Assembly: GCA_001464055.1 (NCBI GenBank)
Contig: LNET01000101.1
Span: 30,566-94,565, forward strand
DNA length: 64,000 nucleotides
Direction: 5' to 3'
DNA from: Burkholderiales bacterium Ga0077543
GTDB taxonomy: Bacteria; Pseudomonadota; Gammaproteobacteria; Burkholderiales; Burkholderiaceae_C
The notes under the pieces were generated by a model. It saw only the letters and a program-made list of their open reading frames with translations, searched no databases and had not been told where the DNA came from. Made by a program: the position numbers and the translations under genes. Shown one piece after another: positions 18,280-29,088 of this stretch (positions within the stretch are counted from its first letter, which is position 1; each line of letters opens with the position of its first letter).

Positions 18280-19613
18280 AGCCGGTCATCGCCCTTGTCG
18301 GTCGCGTCAACGTCGGCAAATCGACGCTGTTCAACCGCATCACCAAGAGCCGGGACGCCATCGTCGCCGACTACGCCGGCCTGACGCGCGACCGCCACTA
18401 TGGCGACGCCCGCCTGGGCACGCGCGAGTTCATCGTCGTCGATACCGGCGGCTTCGAGCCCGACAAGCCAACCGGCGTTGTCGCCGAGATGGCCAAGCAG
18501 ACGCGGCAGGCCGTGGCCGAGGCCGACGCGGTGATCTTCGTCGTCGACGTGCGGGGAGGGCTTTCGGCCCAAGACCACGACATCGCGCGCTACCTGCGCA
18601 CTGCGCACAAGAAGGTGCTGCTCGCGGCCAACAAGGCCGAAGGCATGATCGAGTCGCCGCTGCTCGGTGAATTTCACGAACTCGGTATAGGCGCGCCGCA
18701 CCCGATTTCGGCCGCGCACGGGCAGGGCATCCGCAGTCTGCTCGAGGCTGCGCTGGCGGACTACCCCGAGCCCGATGAGGGTGATGAGCCGGCGGCACCC
18801 GACGCCCCGATCCGACTGGCCGTGGCGGGGCGGCCGAACGTGGGCAAGAGCACGCTGATCAACGCCTGGCTGGGCGAAGAGCGTCTGGTGGCCTTCGACC
18901 AGCCTGGCACCACACGCGACGCCATCCACGTGCCCTTTGAACGCGATGGTCGCAAGTTCGAACTCATCGACACCGCCGGCCTGCGCCGCCGCGGCAAGGT
19001 CTTCGAGGCGATCGAGAAGTTCTCGGTCGTGAAGACACTCCAGGCCATTGCCGACGCCAACGTCGTGCTGCTGCTGATCGATGCCACCCAGGGCGTGAGC
19101 GAGCAGGATGCCCACATTGCAGGCTACGTGCTCGAGTCGGGCCGGGCGGTCGTCATCGCCGTCAACAAGTGGGACGCCACCGACGACTACCAGCGCCAGA
19201 GCCTGCAGCGGTCGATCGAAAGCCGGCTGGCCTTCCTGCGCTACGCCCCGGTGCTGCAGATCTCCGCCATCCGGCGCACGGGGCTCTCAGCGGTTTGGAA
19301 AGCGCTTCTCCAGGCCCACGCCTCGGCCACCATCAAGATGCCAACGCCGGTGCTGACCCGCCTGCTGCTCGACGCCGTCGAGCACCAGGCACCGCGCCGC
19401 GAGGGGCGTTTTCGCCCGAAAATGCGCTACGCCCATCAGGGCGGGATGAATCCGCCGGTGGTGATCGTTCACGGCAACGCCCTGGAGCACGTCACCGACA
19501 CCTACAAACGCTACCTGGAAGGACGGTTTCGCGAGCACTTCAAGCTGGTGGGCACGCCGATGCGAATCGAGATGAAGTCGGCTGCCAATCCCTTCGACGA
19601 CAAGGCGCGTTGA
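18276..19613 (+). CDS. der: Ribosome biogenesis GTPase Der (EngA)
   Basis: Two tandem GTPase domains followed by a KH-like domain, 445 residues. The first G1 loop is GRVNVGKST and the second [10 protein letters not shown]3 motifs DTGGF and DTAGL, and G4 motifs NKAE and NKWD are all present. The first P-loop has Val where most homologues have Pro (GRPNVGKS), which should be tolerated in GxxxxGKS. Der acts in 50S subunit assembly. The start is inferred as TTG 18276 (LKPVIALVG), overlapping the bamB stop as TTGA; no ATG or GTG fits the conserved N-terminus. Confidence 0.95.
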   Translation: MKPVIALVGRVNVGKSTLFNRITKSRDAIVADYAGLTRDRHYGDARLGTREFIVVDTGGFEPDKPTGVVAEMAKQTRQAVAEADAVIFVVDVRGGLSAQDHDIARYLRTAHKKVLLAANKAEGMIESPLLGEFHELGIGAPHPISAAHGQGIRSLLEAALADYPEPDEGDEPAAPDAPIRLAVAGRPNVGKSTLINAWLGEERLVAFDQPGTTRDAIHVPFERDGRKFELIDTAGLRRRGKVFEAIEKFSVVKTLQAIADANVVLLLIDATQGVSEQDAHIAGYVLESGRAVVIAVNKWDATDDYQRQSLQRSIESRLAFLRYAPVLQISAIRRTGLSAVWKALLQAHASATIKMPTPVLTRLLLDAVEHQAPRREGRFRPKMRYAHQGGMNPPVVIVHGNALEHVTDTYKRYLEGRFREHFKLVGTPMRIEMKSAANPFDDKAR

Positions 19614-19626
19614 CACAAAGGCCCCC

Positions 19627-19655
19627 TTGCCTGACGGACGGTTCGCCTGTGATAA
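19627..19655 (+). promoter_or_regulatory. Candidate sigma-70 promoter of hfq
   Basis: TTGCCT at 19627-19632 and TGATAA at 19650-19655 are separated by 17 bases, and the -10 is preceded by TG (TGTGATAA). It lies 40 bases before the hfq start in the 81-base gap after der. Assignment is by match to consensus only. Confidence 0.4.
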
Positions 19656-19694
19656 GGTGACCTATCCGGGTAACTACCCAACACGGAGAATATC

Positions 19695-19937
19695 GTGAGT
19701 AATAAAGGCCAACTCTTGCAGGACCCCTTCCTGAACCTTTTGCGCAAAGAGCATGTGCCGGTGTCCATTTACCTGGTCAATGGCATCAAGCTTCAAGGGC
19801 ATATCGAGTCGTTTGACCAGTATGTCGTGCTCTTGCGCAACACTGTGACCCAGATGGTCTACAAGCATGCGATCTCCACCGTCGTGCCCAGCCGGGCGGT
19901 GAATTTCCACGCCACCGAGTCCCCCGATCAGACCTGA
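19695..19937 (+). CDS. hfq: RNA chaperone Hfq
   Basis: An 80-residue Sm-like protein. The Sm1 motif is in [21 protein letters not shown] and the Sm2 motif in [10 protein letters not shown]. It binds small RNAs and A- or U-rich mRNA segments as a hexamer. The C-terminal tail after the Sm fold is short, about 15 residues, as in other betaproteobacteria, compared with the long tail of E. coli Hfq. GTG start at 19695 with GGAG seven to ten bases upstream. hflX follows, as in the E. coli hfq-hflX-hflK-hflC order. Confidence 0.98.
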   Translation: MSNKGQLLQDPFLNLLRKEHVPVSIYLVNGIKLQGHIESFDQYVVLLRNTVTQMVYKHAISTVVPSRAVNFHATESPDQT

Positions 19938-19971
19938 TGTCGCCGATCGCCCGCCCGCGCTCACCCACACC

Positions 19972-21213
19972 TTGAGTCAGCAACACGCTTCGACCACCGC
20001 CGGTGGTGCAGATCAGACCCGAGCGGTGCTGGTTGGGGTTGACTTCGGCAACGACGCCAGCTTCGACAAGGATCTGTCAGAACTCGCATTGCTGGCGGCA
20101 TCGGCTGGCGACTTGACCGTGGCAAAGGTCACGGCGCGTCGCCGTTCCCCTGACCCGGCCCTGTTCGTCGGCTCGGGCAAGGCCGACGAGATCAAGTCGC
20201 TGGTCGCCGCGACGGCTGCTCATGGTGTCATCTTCGACCAAGCCCTGAGCCCGGCTCAACAGCGTAACCTCGAGCGTCACCTGGGTGTCCCCGTGGCCGA
20301 CCGTACGTCGCTCATCCTGGACATCTTTGCCGATCGTGCGCAAAGCCACGAAGGCAAGCTGCAGGTCGAACTGGCGCGTCTGCAGTACGTGTCCACGAGA
20401 CTGGTCAAGCGCTGGTCGCACCTGGAACGCCAGCGCGGTGGTATCGGCAACCGTGGCGGCCCTGGCGAAGCCCAGATCGAGCTCGACCGACGCATGATTG
20501 GCGACCGCATCAAGTCGGTGAAAGCCAGGCTTGAAAAGGTCAAGCGCCAGCGTGGTACCCAGCGCAAGGCGCGGGAGCGTCGTGGAACCTTCCGGGTCTC
20601 CCTCGTGGGCTACACCAACGCCGGCAAATCGACCTTGTTCAACGCGCTGGTGAAGGCGAGAAGCTATGCAGCCGACCAGCTGTTTGCCACGCTCGACACC
20701 ACGACACGCGCCCTGTGGCTGGAACAGGCCGGTTGCGCGGTTTCCTTGTCCGACACCGTGGGTTTCATCCGGGCCTTGCCGCACAAGCTGGTCGAAGCCT
20801 TCGAAGCAACGCTGCAGGAAGCCGCCGACGCTGACCTGCTGCTGCATGTCGTCGATGCTGCCAACCCCATGCGTGCCGAGCAACAGGCCGAGGTCGACCG
20901 TGTCCTCGACGAGATCGGTGCAGCGGGCGTACCGCAATTGCTGGTGTTCAACAAGAGCGACCTGCTTGAAGAGTCGCAGCAGCCGCGCGAGCAGGCCGAC
21001 TGGATCGAGGTGCACGCCGGGCTTCGCCGCCGGCGCGTCTTCGTCAGCGCGCATGACGGCAGCGGGCTCGACGCCTTGCGCGAAGCGATTGCCGAAGCCG
21101 CCATCGCCGCGCGTTTGAATTCCGGCCAAACCTCCTCATCTCCCGACGTCCGGTTCGCCAGTGTCTCTGGCGACCACGAATCCACTGTCCCTGACTGGCA
21201 TGAACATGCTTGA
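19972..21213 (+). CDS. hflX: Ribosome-associated GTPase HflX
   Basis: A 413-residue GTPase. The N-terminal HflX domain has PALFVGSGKADEIK and DQALSPAQQRNLE; a coiled-coil linker with GGIGNRGGPGEAQIE follows; the G domain has GYTNAGKSTLFN, DTVGFIRALP and NKSD. HflX rescues or splits stalled or heat-damaged ribosomes. The start is inferred as TTG 19972 (LSQQHAST), 34 bases after hfq. The C-terminal part overlaps hflK by a few codons. Confidence 0.94.
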   Translation: MSQQHASTTAGGADQTRAVLVGVDFGNDASFDKDLSELALLAASAGDLTVAKVTARRRSPDPALFVGSGKADEIKSLVAATAAHGVIFDQALSPAQQRNLERHLGVPVADRTSLILDIFADRAQSHEGKLQVELARLQYVSTRLVKRWSHLERQRGGIGNRGGPGEAQIELDRRMIGDRIKSVKARLEKVKRQRGTQRKARERRGTFRVSLVGYTNAGKSTLFNALVKARSYAADQLFATLDTTTRALWLEQAGCAVSLSDTVGFIRALPHKLVEAFEATLQEAADADLLLHVVDAANPMRAEQQAEVDRVLDEIGAAGVPQLLVFNKSDLLEESQQPREQADWIEVHAGLRRRRVFVSAHDGSGLDALREAIAEAAIAARLNSGQTSSSPDVRFASVSGDHESTVPDWHEHA

Positions 21214-22546
21214 CTCCACTCATTCTGCAGCGCCCGGCTGGACCACACGACTCCATGCCGTCGGCGCGGCGGCGTTTGCCTTGCTGCAGGGATTTGCAGG
21301 CCGCCGCAGGCCACGCGCTGCTGTCGGCGAAGGGCCGATCTTCAACAATCGCAACGACGGTCCGCCTGACCTGGACGAGCTCTGGCGTGACTTCAATCGG
21401 AAGTTGACGGGCCTGTTTGGGGGCAAACCCCAAAACGGTCCGGGTCGCAACGGCGGTGGCGACAGCGGCGGTGGCGGTGGCGGTGGCCCGTCCTTCCAGC
21501 CCGACATGAAAAGCGCCGGCATTGGTGTCGGCCTGATTGCGGGTGTGGCTTTGCTCGTCTGGTTGGGCAGCGGCTTTTACATCGTCCAGGAAGGCCAGCA
21601 GGCGGTGGTCACGACCTTCGGCCGCTACAGCCAGACCACCGATGCCGGCTTCAAGTGGCGCTTCCCTTACCCGGTGCAGGCGCACGAGACGGTATCGGTG
21701 ACGCAGCTGCAGTCGGTCGAGGTCGGGGGCAATACCGTCACGCAGGCTACGGGCCTTCGCGACTCTTCGATGTTGACCCAGGACGAGAACATCGTCGATA
21801 TCCGCTTCACCGTGCAGTACCGTCGCAGCGACGCCCGCGCCTACCTCTTCGAGAACCGGAACGCCGACGAAGCCGTGGTGCAGGCGGCTGAATCCGCGGT
21901 TCGGGAAATCGTGGGTCGCAGCCGTGTCGACCTCGTGCTGTATGAACAACGTGACGCGATTGCTGCCGATCTGGTCAAGAACATCCAGGCGCAACTGGAC
22001 CGATTGAAGGCCGGCATCGTCATTTCCAACGTCAACGTCCAGAACGTGCAGGTCCCTGATCAGGTGCAGGCGGCGTTCAACGACGCCGTGAAGGCCGGCG
22101 CCGACCGCGACCGCTTCAAGAACGAAGGTCAGGCCTATGCCAGCGACGTCATCCCCAAGGCACGCGGCACGGCTTCGCGTCTTCTGGAAGAAGCTGAAGG
22201 CTATCGCGCACGTGTGGTGGCGCAGGCCGAGGGCGATGCGCAGCGCTTCAGGTCGGTGCTGGCCGAATATCAGAAAGCGCCCACCGTCACGCGCGACCGC
22301 CTTTACACAGAAACCATGCAGCAGGTCTACTCGAACGTCACCAAGGTCATGATCGACAGCCGCAGCGGGTCGAACCTGCTTTACCTGCCGCTTGACAAGC
22401 TGCTTCAGCCTGGAACGGCGTCGGCCTTGCCCGGCGCTCCAGCCCTGATTCCTTCGCCGGCCAGCACCGAACCACTGGCCACGCCTGGCAGCACAGACAT
22501 CCGTTCCCGCGATGACACCCGCTCTCGTGCCCGTGAAGGCCGTTGA
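21200..22546 (+). CDS. hflK: FtsH protease activity modulator HflK
   Basis: A stomatin/SPFH (band 7) membrane protein of 448 residues. The N-terminus is cytoplasmic with a Gly/Asn-rich linker (residues about 75-100), then one transmembrane segment (GVGLIAGVALLVWLGSGFYIV) and the SPFH domain starting EGQQAVVTTFGRY. HflK and HflC form a large complex enclosing FtsH in the inner membrane. Two ATGs, 21200 and 21206, both overlap the end of hflX; I cannot choose between them from sequence. hflC follows after 24 bases. Confidence 0.94.
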   Translation: MNMLDSTHSAAPGWTTRLHAVGAAAFALLQGFAGRRRPRAAVGEGPIFNNRNDGPPDLDELWRDFNRKLTGLFGGKPQNGPGRNGGGDSGGGGGGGPSFQPDMKSAGIGVGLIAGVALLVWLGSGFYIVQEGQQAVVTTFGRYSQTTDAGFKWRFPYPVQAHETVSVTQLQSVEVGGNTVTQATGLRDSSMLTQDENIVDIRFTVQYRRSDARAYLFENRNADEAVVQAAESAVREIVGRSRVDLVLYEQRDAIAADLVKNIQAQLDRLKAGIVISNVNVQNVQVPDQVQAAFNDAVKAGADRDRFKNEGQAYASDVIPKARGTASRLLEEAEGYRARVVAQAEGDAQRFRSVLAEYQKAPTVTRDRLYTETMQQVYSNVTKVMIDSRSGSNLLYLPLDKLLQPGTASALPGAPALIPSPASTEPLATPGSTDIRSRDDTRSRAREGR

Positions 22547-22570
22547 AGTCCGAACCCGAGCCGAAACGCC

Positions 22571-23464
22571 ATGAACAAGATTGCCCTCACCGCCACCGGT
22601 GCCCTGCTCACCTTGCTGCTGCTGTCCAGCACGCTCTTCGTCGTCGACCAGCGCCAGGTCGGCGTGATCTATGCGCTGGGCGAGATCAAGGAAGTCATCA
22701 CTGAACCTGGCCTGCAGTTCAAGCTGCCGCCGCCGTTTCAGAACGTCGTGTTTCTCGACAAGCGCGTGCAGACGCTGGACAGCCCCGAAACCCGCCCGAT
22801 CTTCACCGCCGAGAAAAAGAGTCTCGTCATCGACTGGCTGGTGAAGTGGCGGATTTCCGAGCCGCGACAGTTCATCCGCAACAACGGTGTCGACTTCCGC
22901 AACCTCGAAACCCGGCTCGCGCCGGTCGTCCAGGCCACCTTCAACGAGGTGATCACGCGGCGTGACGTCAAGGCTGTTCTGGCAACGGAACGCGAGCAGG
23001 TGATGGCCGACGTGCAGGGCCGCCTGGCCGACGAAGCCAAGTCATTCGGTATCGAAATTGTCGACGTGCGGATCAAGCGTGTCGACTTCGTGGCCGACAT
23101 CACCGAATCCGTCTATCGTCGAATGGAATCCGAGCGCAAGCAGGTGGCCAACGAACTGCGTTCGGAAGGCGCGGCGGACGGCGAGAAGATCCGGGCCGAC
23201 GCCGACCGGCAGCGTGAGGTGATCATTGCCGAGGCTTACCGCGACTCGCAGAAGATCAAGGGCGAGGGTGACGCCCAAGCTTCTGCCCTGTACGCAGAAG
23301 CCTTCGGGCGGGATCCGCAGTTCGCCCAGTTCTACCGCAGCCTGGAAGCTTATCGCGCGACCTTCCGCTCCAAGAGCGACCTGATGGTGGTGGACCCCAG
23401 CAGCGAGTTTTTCCGCGGCCTCAGGGGCAACAGCAGCCCGACCCCGGCCGGGGCGCGACCGTAG
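22571..23464 (+). CDS. hflC: FtsH protease activity modulator HflC
   Basis: The partner of HflK, 297 residues: an N-terminal membrane anchor (TATGALLTLLLLSSTLFVVD) and an SPFH domain (QRQVGVIYALGEIKEVI), then a long helical region with the EAYRDSQKIKGEGDAQA segment typical of band 7 proteins. Together with HflK it regulates FtsH proteolysis of membrane substrates. The C-terminus is a short Pro-rich tail. Start ATG 22571. Confidence 0.95.
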   Translation: MNKIALTATGALLTLLLLSSTLFVVDQRQVGVIYALGEIKEVITEPGLQFKLPPPFQNVVFLDKRVQTLDSPETRPIFTAEKKSLVIDWLVKWRISEPRQFIRNNGVDFRNLETRLAPVVQATFNEVITRRDVKAVLATEREQVMADVQGRLADEAKSFGIEIVDVRIKRVDFVADITESVYRRMESERKQVANELRSEGAADGEKIRADADRQREVIIAEAYRDSQKIKGEGDAQASALYAEAFGRDPQFAQFYRSLEAYRATFRSKSDLMVVDPSSEFFRGLRGNSSPTPAGARP

Positions 23465-23543
23465 TCGGCTTGTTCGACCTTGCAAGGGCCGGCGGGCACG
23501 CACCCCGCCGGTACAATGCCGGTTTTTACAGCCGGTGAATTTC

Positions 23544-26100
<2,557 letters not shown>

Positions 26101-26126
26101 CCGAACACCTTGAGGAGAACCCGCAC

Positions 26127-26648
26127 ATGCTGACCGACGACGGCAAACATCTGTACGTGTCCTGGGATGAGTACCACATGCTCACCGAGCGCCTGGCTCT
26201 GAAGGTTCACAACTCGGGCTGGGAATTCGACCAGATCCTGTGCCTGGCCCGCGGTGGTATGCGACCTGGCGACGTCTTGTCGCGTGTGTTCGACAAGCCG
26301 CTGGCGATCATGTCCACCAGCAGCTACCGTGCCGAGGCCGGGACCATTCAGGGCCGGCTGGACATGGCCAAGTACATCACCATGCCCAAAGGCGAACTGG
26401 CCGGGCGCGTGTTGCTTGTCGACGACCTGGCCGACACCGGCGTCACCTTGCGGGCCGTGGTCGAACGGCTTCGCGGCATGCCTTCGATCAGCGAACTGCG
26501 CGCGGCGGTCATCTGGATGAAGGGGGTCTCGAGCTATACGCCCGACTACTACGTCGAGACCCTGCCCACGAGCCCCTGGATCCACCAGCCTTTCGAAGAC
26601 TATGACAACCTGCGCCCGGATGGCTTGGCGAAGAAGTTTGCAGTCTGA
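26127..26648 (+). CDS. Purine phosphoribosyltransferase (Gpt/Hpt-like)
   Basis: A 173-residue type I phosphoribosyltransferase. The PRPP-binding loop is VLLVDDLADTGVT, and a hood/flexible loop around STSSYRAEAGTIQG. The best match in kind is to xanthine/hypoxanthine salvage enzymes, and its place right after purA fits purine salvage; the base specificity cannot be read from the sequence. The start is ATG 26127 with TGAGGAGAA nine or more bases upstream. It is convergent with tRNA-Leu, with a stem-loop terminator between them. Confidence 0.85.
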   Translation: MLTDDGKHLYVSWDEYHMLTERLALKVHNSGWEFDQILCLARGGMRPGDVLSRVFDKPLAIMSTSSYRAEAGTIQGRLDMAKYITMPKGELAGRVLLVDDLADTGVTLRAVVERLRGMPSISELRAAVIWMKGVSSYTPDYYVETLPTSPWIHQPFEDYDNLRPDGLAKKFAV

Positions 26649-26656
26649 AAAAGCAA

Positions 26657-26684
26657 AAGGCCGATTGTTTTCACAATCGGCCTT
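26657..26684 (-). terminator. Rho-independent terminator of tRNA-Leu, possibly bidirectional
   Basis: A perfect 12-bp stem (26657-26668 with 26673-26684) has a four-base loop. Read on the minus strand it is followed by TTTTGCTTTTT, an excellent T-tract, so it ends the tRNA-Leu transcript 10 bases after the CCA. On the plus strand the downstream sequence is only mildly T-rich, but the hairpin may also stop transcription coming from the phosphoribosyltransferase gene. Confidence 0.85.
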
Positions 26685-26694
26685 CAACATTTAT

Positions 26695-26779
<85 letters not shown>

Positions 26780-26859
26780 AATCAGGAACTAAGGATACTA
26801 CCATCAAACAGAACGAAAACGCAAGCACCGCTCCCAACGGTGGCAACGGTCCCGCCTTG

Positions 26860-29088
26860 ATGGGCGAATTTGACGGCCGTGTCGAAGGCCATCGCGACGG
26901 ACACGGCTTCGTGGTGCCCGACAACGGCGACCCGGCCATCTACCTGGCCCCGCAAGAGATGCGGTCGGTGCTGCACCGGGATCGGGTGCGGGTTCGCGTG
27001 CAGCGCATGGACCGCAAGGGCCGACCCGAAGGCCGTGTGCTCGACATCATCGAACGTCGCAAGACGCCGATCATCGGTCGCCTCCTGCACGAAGGCGGGC
27101 AATGGATCGTCGCGCCTGAAGACCGCCGTTATGGCCAGGACATCCTGATCCCGAAGAACGCCACGGCCAGCGCTCAGGTGGGGCAGGTGGTTTCGGTCGA
27201 ACTGACCGAGCCTCCCTCGCTGCACTCGCAGCCGGTGGGTCGGGTCTCCGAAGTTCTGGGTGAAATCGACGACGCCGGCATGGAGATCGAGATCGCGGTG
27301 CGCAAGTACGAGGTGCCGCATCAGTTCTCCGCCGAGACCCTGGCTGCCGCCGCTTCGCTGCCCGAAAAGCTGCGGGCCGTGGACCGCAAGAACCGCATCG
27401 ATCTGACCGACGTGCCGCTGGTCACGATCGACGGCGAAGACGCGCGCGACTTCGACGACGCGGTGTATTGCGAACCCTTCAAGCGCGGCCGCGGCAAGAG
27501 CGCGTTCACAGGCTGGCGGCTGCTGGTCGCCATTGCCGACGTGAGCCACTACGTGAAACCTGGCGAGGCGCTCGACAACGACGCCTACGAGCGCGCCACG
27601 TCGGTCTACTTCCCGCGCCGGGTCATCCCGATGCTGCCCGAGAAGTTGTCGAACGGCCTGTGTTCGCTGAATCCCGAAGTCGAGCGGCTGGCCCTGGTCT
27701 GCGACATGCTGGTGGGCGAAGACGGCGCCATCGACGCCTATCAGTTCTTCCCCGCGGTGATCAATTCGCACGCGCGCCTGACCTACACAGAAGTCGCTGC
27801 CGCCCTGGCCAATACCCGGGGTCCTGAAGCCCACAGGCGCGCCGACGTGCTGCCGCACCTGCTGCACCTGCACGAGGTCTATCGCGCCTTGCTGAAGCAG
27901 CGCGGCAAGCGCGGTGCCATCGACTTCGAGACCACCGAGACGCAGATCGTCTGCGACGACAACGGGCGCATCGAAAAGATCGTGCCGCGCACGCGCACGG
28001 ACGCGCACCGGCTGATCGAGGAGTCGATGCTCGCGGCCAACGTCTGCGCAGCGCAGTTCATCGCCAGCGCCGATCATCCCAGCCTGTACCGCGTGCACGA
28101 AGGTCCGACGCCCGAAAAACGGATAGCGCTCCAGGCCTACCTGCGCGCCCTGGGTCTGGGCCTGAGCCTTAGCGACGACCCGAAGCCCGGCGAGATGCAG
28201 GCCATCAGCCAGGCCACCCAGGGCCGGCCCGATGCGGTGCAGATCAGCACGATGCTGCTTCGTTCGATGCAGCAGGCCGTGTACACCGCCACCAACAACG
28301 GCCACTTCGGTCTGGCCTTCGACGCCTACACGCACTTCACCAGCCCCATTCGCCGCTACCCGGACCTGCTGGTCCACCGGGTCATCAAGGCACTGCTTGG
28401 CGGCAAGCGCTTCCATCTGGCGCCCAACGCGTTGACGCGCACCCCGGAACTGCGCAAGAACGCCAAGCCGGCGCAGCGCCCGGCCAAGCCGCTGTCCCAG
28501 GAGGTGACGGTCTGGGAAGGCGTGGGGGCACATTGCAGCGCGAACGAGCGCCGTGCCGACGAGGCTTCGCGCGACGTCGAGGCCTGGCTCAAGTGCCGCT
28601 ACATGCGCGAACACCTGGGCGAGGAGTTCTCGGGCACGGTCAGTGCCGTTGCAGGCTTCGGCCTGTTTGTCACGCTCGACGCGCTCTATGTCGACGGGCT
28701 GGTGCACATCACCGAACTCGGCGGCGAGTACTACCGCTTCGACGAAACACGCCAGGAACTGCGTGGTGAGCGTTCCGGTGTGCGCTACGTCGTCGGCACC
28801 CGCGTTCGGGTGCAGGTCAGCAGGGTGGACCTGGATGGTCGCAAGATCGACTTCAGAATGGTGCGCGAGGGCGATTCCGAGCGTCTGGTCGACAAGAGTC
28901 GACCCGAGCGCAGCGAACGTGTCAAGGCGCCCACGGCGCTGGCCGAACTGACCGCCGTGCGCGAGGCCGACCGTGTGGTGAAAGCCAGCGTGCGTGAACT
29001 GAAGACGCAAGCGGGCAGCGACCCGGCCAAGCGCTCGCGCAAGCCAGCGCCACGCCGGCCCGCACCCAGGCCGCGCGCGCGGCGTTGA
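26860..29088 (+). CDS. rnr: Ribonuclease R
   Basis: A 3'-to-5' exoribonuclease. The N-terminal cold-shock OB domain contains GHRDGHGFVVPD; the RNB domain has the catalytic aspartate cluster EDARDFDDAVYC (Asp194-200 in this numbering) and TSPIRRYPDL; the S1 domain is GTVSAVAGFGLFVTLD; and the end is a basic tail (RKPAPRRPAPRPRARR). Start is uncertain: ATG 26860 is the first ordinary start after the tRNA, with TTG 26857 adjoining it. The frame is open back through the tRNA to 26752, and a possible ATC start at 26803, with TAAGGAT upstream, would give an extra 19 residues. About 742 residues. Confidence 0.93.
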   Translation: MGEFDGRVEGHRDGHGFVVPDNGDPAIYLAPQEMRSVLHRDRVRVRVQRMDRKGRPEGRVLDIIERRKTPIIGRLLHEGGQWIVAPEDRRYGQDILIPKNATASAQVGQVVSVELTEPPSLHSQPVGRVSEVLGEIDDAGMEIEIAVRKYEVPHQFSAETLAAAASLPEKLRAVDRKNRIDLTDVPLVTIDGEDARDFDDAVYCEPFKRGRGKSAFTGWRLLVAIADVSHYVKPGEALDNDAYERATSVYFPRRVIPMLPEKLSNGLCSLNPEVERLALVCDMLVGEDGAIDAYQFFPAVINSHARLTYTEVAAALANTRGPEAHRRADVLPHLLHLHEVYRALLKQRGKRGAIDFETTETQIVCDDNGRIEKIVPRTRTDAHRLIEESMLAANVCAAQFIASADHPSLYRVHEGPTPEKRIALQAYLRALGLGLSLSDDPKPGEMQAISQATQGRPDAVQISTMLLRSMQQAVYTATNNGHFGLAFDAYTHFTSPIRRYPDLLVHRVIKALLGGKRFHLAPNALTRTPELRKNAKPAQRPAKPLSQEVTVWEGVGAHCSANERRADEASRDVEAWLKCRYMREHLGEEFSGTVSAVAGFGLFVTLDALYVDGLVHITELGGEYYRFDETRQELRGERSGVRYVVGTRVRVQVSRVDLDGRKIDFRMVREGDSERLVDKSRPERSERVKAPTALAELTAVREADRVVKASVRELKTQAGSDPAKRSRKPAPRRPAPRPRARR

